Positions 60,409-64,000 of a DNA stretch of 64,000 nt are shown piece after piece. The position numbers and the translations under genes were made by a program. The notes under the pieces are model-generated. The model was not told where the DNA came from. It was given only the letters and a program-made list of their open reading frames with translations, and did not search any database. Source of the DNA: Pogostemon cablin (Eukaryota > Streptophyta > Magnoliopsida > Lamiales > Lamiaceae); contig CM042985.1 of assembly GCA_023678885.1 (NCBI GenBank), forward strand, positions 29,770,465-29,834,464. Reading direction: 5' to 3'. Within the stretch, counting starts at the first letter, position 1. Every line of letters begins with the position of its first letter.

Positions 60409-61880
60409 AGATGTTGTGCGTCCCCGCACAACGAAAATGATAAACCTAGAGGAGTGATTTTCACCTAGGAAAAGACTAAATGAACATAAGTAATAACACA
60501 TCAATAGTAACAAGAACCACAAATTATGTTAAGTTATCTTACAACATTAGACTCATAACATGAAAAATTAACGAGTTCAATCACAAGAGAGTAAAGTGTA
60601 ATATAATCCCTTTTTGGTCCAAGCCTCTCAAAGGTTATCAATTTCACTCAACGCTCTTTAAAGTGAGGTAAATCAACACTCAATGATCGATTGGCTCGAC
60701 TCGCTATAAGCTTGCTCGTGGACTACATTCACAAACCACCAAAGTTTTAATTAATGATCAAAAAGGTCTTTCATTGAGGATGAAATGTTAGGCTCTTTGG
60801 TAGGGTAGGAAGAATATGTATAATAGTGACTAAGCAAGTATATGTAATCAAAGAGATAACTACTTTCTTACATTCCTCCACTTTTTTCTTTCTTCCTTTC
60901 TTTTCTTTTGTTGATCGCAAGCACTAATCATCACTTTCCTTGGATTTCTTGAGCTTCTTCTAAATGCATCCCTTCTTTCTTAGATTTTGATATACTTGAG
61001 CTTTTTTTTTTTTTTACTCATTTCCTTGTTTTGAGGGTGCATATTCACTCTTGGTTTTGCTCTTTTCATCCTTTTTCTTTCTTGATTACATTTCCTCTCT
61101 TTCTTTTTGTTCTTCAATCAATCAATACTAGTTACCATCTCCTCAATTACCCACACAAAGGTATATATGCATAAGGCTCAAATGGGATATCAAGGCTTGT
61201 AATGTGCTATATTCACAAGAAATAGGCTTAAAGGCTCAAAATGGTTAACTAGGGATGATGTTCATGGTAGGAAAATATATGCCAATGACTATTAATAACA
61301 AGGATGACCTTAAATCATGTCACTAATCTTCACTAATCGGGTTCGTTTCTATAGTACTTGAGCAAGTTCTAGCTTATCACACTCAATCGATCCACTCATG
61401 AAGAAAAACCATGCATGCACGGTTGAAGCTCAAATGCTCATAAGATTATGCCTTGGACCAAAAAGGACTTATTACACCCATTCTTCTAAAAATTGAACAA
61501 GTTAAATAAAACATGTCATGATTCGAAAGTGTAGAGATTCTTAATCATAATTTGTCATCACTTATCACAACAACATGTCATCAGTCATATTCTAAAATGA
61601 CTCACAACATTCCCAAAATGAACTACCAAATCGATCCCTAGACAATAATAAAAATTCACATAAGACACAAAAGAATGACTCCAAATAGTAATCAACTACA
61701 AATAACAACAATAAAACCAAGCATGGTTACATAAAACAAACAATCCCCATCCACACTCAATTCAAATAACCGAACATATCAATCCTTAATTAAAAGCAAA
61801 ATAAAACCAAAGTACGAAATTAAACATCCCAAAATAACAAATCTAAAGTATCAAATCCACACAAATCAAGTTCAACTAAA
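60409..61880 (-). other. Non-coding trailer of the second Athila-like element
   Basis: Between ORF1 and the purine tract. Contains a pyrimidine-rich stretch on the + strand (60885-61110, CTTTCTTCCTTTCTTTTCTT); otherwise no frame or repeat. Confidence 0.55.
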
Positions 61881-63476
61881 TTAAGAGCTACTGAAGTGGT
61901 GAGCACTAAAAGTACTCCCTTCAATTTTTCGGAGGCGGTGGCGGCTGGTACGGGCACATGGCTCATAAGGACGAGGTGCTCCAGGGAATTGGAAGTTGAA
62001 CATCATTGTGAGCATCTCTTCCATATTGTTCGAATGAATGCGCTCTTGCTCATCATGGTAGTCCCTTCGGAGCTGCCCTTCTCGAATCTCCCTCAACGTT
62101 GCTTCGTGCCTTTGTTGTTCTTCTCTAAGCTCTCTGATCATGTCTCCATGTGCCACCTGATTGTTCCGTATTCCTTGGATCTCATCCTCCATGAAGTTCC
62201 ACCTACCTAGACTGGGTCCTGCATACTGCTGCTGTTGTTGGGATTCCTCTTCTTGCCCTTCTTCTTGATCTTGAATCGGTGGTTCTAGTGCTTGCTCATC
62301 AAACTCAACAGGGTGGGGTTGCTCGTCCTCATCTCCTATCTCCATGTCAGCTGGCTCAGCTTTGAGCTCTCTGAGTTCTTGATCTTCTTCCACCCTCATC
62401 TGCTGAAGCACTGCCTCCACTCCTTCTCTATTCCTCCTGTAGAAGGCTCTAATAACTGCAGAGTGGTTGAGACTTGTCATGGTCATGTTTCGAGCTTTGT
62501 GTCGCCCTCGGACTGTGGTAAGCTCTGGAGCTGGCAAAGGAAATGGGGCTCCCTTGTCTTGCTTCAAACAATACATGTTTCCTATCACCGATAAGAACTC
62601 CATCCTGACAAGCTGAGTATATGTGAGTCCTTCACTAACCATCCGATGAGGCATGCCACTCACATCAATTCCCAGTCCTTGAGCAATCATTGTCACCAAG
62701 CCTCCAATCATAATCCCTCGCGTATTCGATCTCTTCGCAATCCTGTCCACATGCTGAACGAAGTGGGCTGCAATGTTGATCCTAAACTCCTTGTAGAGAC
62801 TGTACATGATATACAGCTGCTTCTCACCCACTGCTCCACTTTCAAACCTTCCCAATATAGTATTTGAGACTATCTTCTCCAAGTATCTCATCACCGGGTT
62901 TCGGATTGCTGTCCCTTTTGAAGAACTTAGAATGTACTCTAGAGGCTCGGTTCCATCCTCCACTAACCTTCTCCACCACTGCTGTTGATTAAATCTCCCG
63001 CCAGGCAAGAAATTCTGATGGCCTCTGATAGTCGAGCACCCAAAGAAATTGTTCAAATCATTGATAGGTATCTTCTCATACATAGTGTTGTTCAACTGAA
63101 ACGTGATCGACAAAGGGAAATTGTTCCTATCTCTGTGGACTTGTAGTGTGCTCATGAATTCCGCAGTAAGGTGTTGGTAAGTAGGAGGCTTCTTGTCAAA
63201 GAACTCCTCCATATCCACTCTCCTAAACATAGCCCTCAAGTCGTCTGCGATTCCAAGTCCCTCCATGGTGGCTTGGTCCTGGAATCTCGTTGGCCTGATC
63301 TGGGTCACTATATACTGCCACCTTAATGCGTACTTCTCCCATTCTGCAAACTCCACTCCGAAGTTCTGAGGGTGTATTTGTGCGATCATCAACTCAGCAT
63401 CTATGTTGGACAACTCCATGTCTGACTCCACAATGATGAAATCCTCATTGCACTTCCTGGTTCTCCTCTCAGCCAT
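61881..63476 (-). CDS. Athila ORF1-like protein, intact, 531 residues
   Basis: Start Met at 63476 (MAERRTRKCNEDFIIVESDM); no stop until TAA/TAG at 61881-61883. It belongs by position and motifs to the ATHILA ORF-1 family, a protein of unknown role. Visible parts: a folded-looking N-terminal half (about 1-330) with NPVMRYLEKIVSNTILGR near residue 190-210; an acidic, Gln-rich linker (about 360-418, DEDEQ, EEGQEEESQQQQQ); and a charged helix likely to form a coiled coil (about 429-490, IRELREEQQRHEATLREIRE). No signal peptide or clear membrane segment. Short motifs match the broken frame at 1-1206. Confidence 0.8.
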   Translation of the reverse strand: MAERRTRKCNEDFIIVESDMELSNIDAELMIAQIHPQNFGVEFAEWEKYALRWQYIVTQIRPTRFQDQATMEGLGIADDLRAMFRRVDMEEFFDKKPPTYQHLTAEFMSTLQVHRDRNNFPLSITFQLNNTMYEKIPINDLNNFFGCSTIRGHQNFLPGGRFNQQQWWRRLVEDGTEPLEYILSSSKGTAIRNPVMRYLEKIVSNTILGRFESGAVGEKQLYIMYSLYKEFRINIAAHFVQHVDRIAKRSNTRGIMIGGLVTMIAQGLGIDVSGMPHRMVSEGLTYTQLVRMEFLSVIGNMYCLKQDKGAPFPLPAPELTTVRGRHKARNMTMTSLNHSAVIRAFYRRNREGVEAVLQQMRVEEDQELRELKAEPADMEIGDEDEQPHPVEFDEQALEPPIQDQEEGQEEESQQQQQYAGPSLGRWNFMEDEIQGIRNNQVAHGDMIRELREEQQRHEATLREIREGQLRRDYHDEQERIHSNNMEEMLTMMFNFQFPGAPRPYEPCARTSRHRLRKIEGSTFSAHHFSSS

Positions 63477-64000
63477 CTACATTATTCAACACGTTTAAAT
63501 TAACAATCATTTTCAATCTTTAAACCAATTCAACTAATAATGCATAGAGTCACATTAATTGTTCGACTAATTGCACTTCTAGCCTTAATCTCCACATACA
63601 AATTCAATTATCACCTCAACTCATCAAATCAAACAATGTTTTCAACAATGCCTCAACAAGTATTTTCTTTTCAAAAATCACTTCAACAAACTATTCACTC
63701 CTTCATCAAATTAATCTCTCCAACTTTCAACAGTTTATACAACTTCAATCCATCATTACTCCATATCCTTTCATCAATTCTATCAACAATGTTTCAAATA
63801 TTACAATAAGTCATCAATTTAATCCAAAGCTTCAAATAAGCATTTTATCAAACACTTAGCATGCATGTAATTCACAATAACCTCATTGCATATATGTTCA
63901 ATCCAATTCATGCTCAACACCTCAACACATACAAGTACAAACCAATGCACATTCATATAACAAACTTCAACAATCCATTTCCAACACCAAGAGTATCAAA
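63477..64000 (-). other. Leader of the ORF1-like gene
   Basis: Upstream of ORF1 on the minus strand; on the + strand it is C/A/T-rich with CAATT and TCAAC repeats, like the 1210-1600 leader of the first element. No palindrome array is seen here. Confidence 0.55.

Larger units (their letters stand above)
58752..64000 (-). mobile_element. Second Athila-like element, 3' part, right side outside window
   Basis: The 3' LTR (58752-60394), purine tract (60395-60408) and ORF1-like gene (61881-63476) are in the window; pol and gag should lie to the right. Because ORF1 is intact, this copy is younger than the one at 1-10688. Its LTR shares only the end sequence and layout with that family, not overall sequence. 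Confidence 0.82.

Overview
This is nuclear DNA of a flowering plant, probably a eudicot. The evidence is AT-rich sequence, one gene split by GT-AG introns, and a dense nested mix of plant transposons: Athila-like and Tekay-like Ty3/gypsy elements, an L1 LINE, Mutator-like, hAT-like and Stowaway-like elements, and Helitrons. The family or genus cannot be fixed from sequence alone. Nothing bacterial, plastid or CRISPR-like is present.

Layout. 1-10.7 kb: most of a decayed minus-strand Athila-like element (LTR at 9016-10688, tRNA-Asp-type primer site, broken gag, pol and ORF1-like frames). 11.9-13.8 kb: a 5'-truncated L1 LINE. 13.8-18.2 kb: a cluster of MITEs. 18.3-20.2 kb: low-copy-looking DNA with a possible F-box/DUF295 remnant. 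20.2-24.4 kb: a Mutator-like element with a perfect 10-bp target duplication that carries an unidentified gene piece. Inside it is a second inverted-repeat element carrying the 5' part of a plastid lipoyl synthase gene, and inside that a hAT-like element. 24.5-28.2 kb: a fold-back element, a hAT-like element, a MITE and another MULE. 29-33.4 kb: two abutting Helitron-type elements with telomere-like tracts. 35.4-49.6 kb: a small inverted-repeat transposon (about 1.5 kb of its own sequence) swollen to 14.2 kb by a hAT-like element, an LTR remnant, a complete but broken Tekay-like element (38255-46726) and a solo Athila-type LTR. 49.7-54.7 kb: the only recognisable host gene, an eight-coding-exon homologue of the RNase P/MRP subunit POP4 (p29), which carries an in-frame stop and one phase error. 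55.5-58.3 kb: three short DNA transposons. 58.75 kb to the end: the 3' half of a younger minus-strand Athila-like element with an intact 531-residue ORF1-like frame.

Most notable observations. (1) Two different Athila-type LTR families each carry an array of short palindromes (GGTTCGACC/GGTCGAACC in one, CACGGCTCGTG-type in the other) at the same place, about 50-100 bp upstream of the putative LTR TATA box. In the first family the same palindromes also recur inside the gag-pol frame and in the ORF1 leader. (2) The nested gene-capturing transposons at 20-24 kb. (3) The damaged POP4 homologue, with a transposon end about 100 bp upstream of its likely 5' leader. (4) A Tekay element with nearly identical LTRs, many coding breaks and no target duplication.
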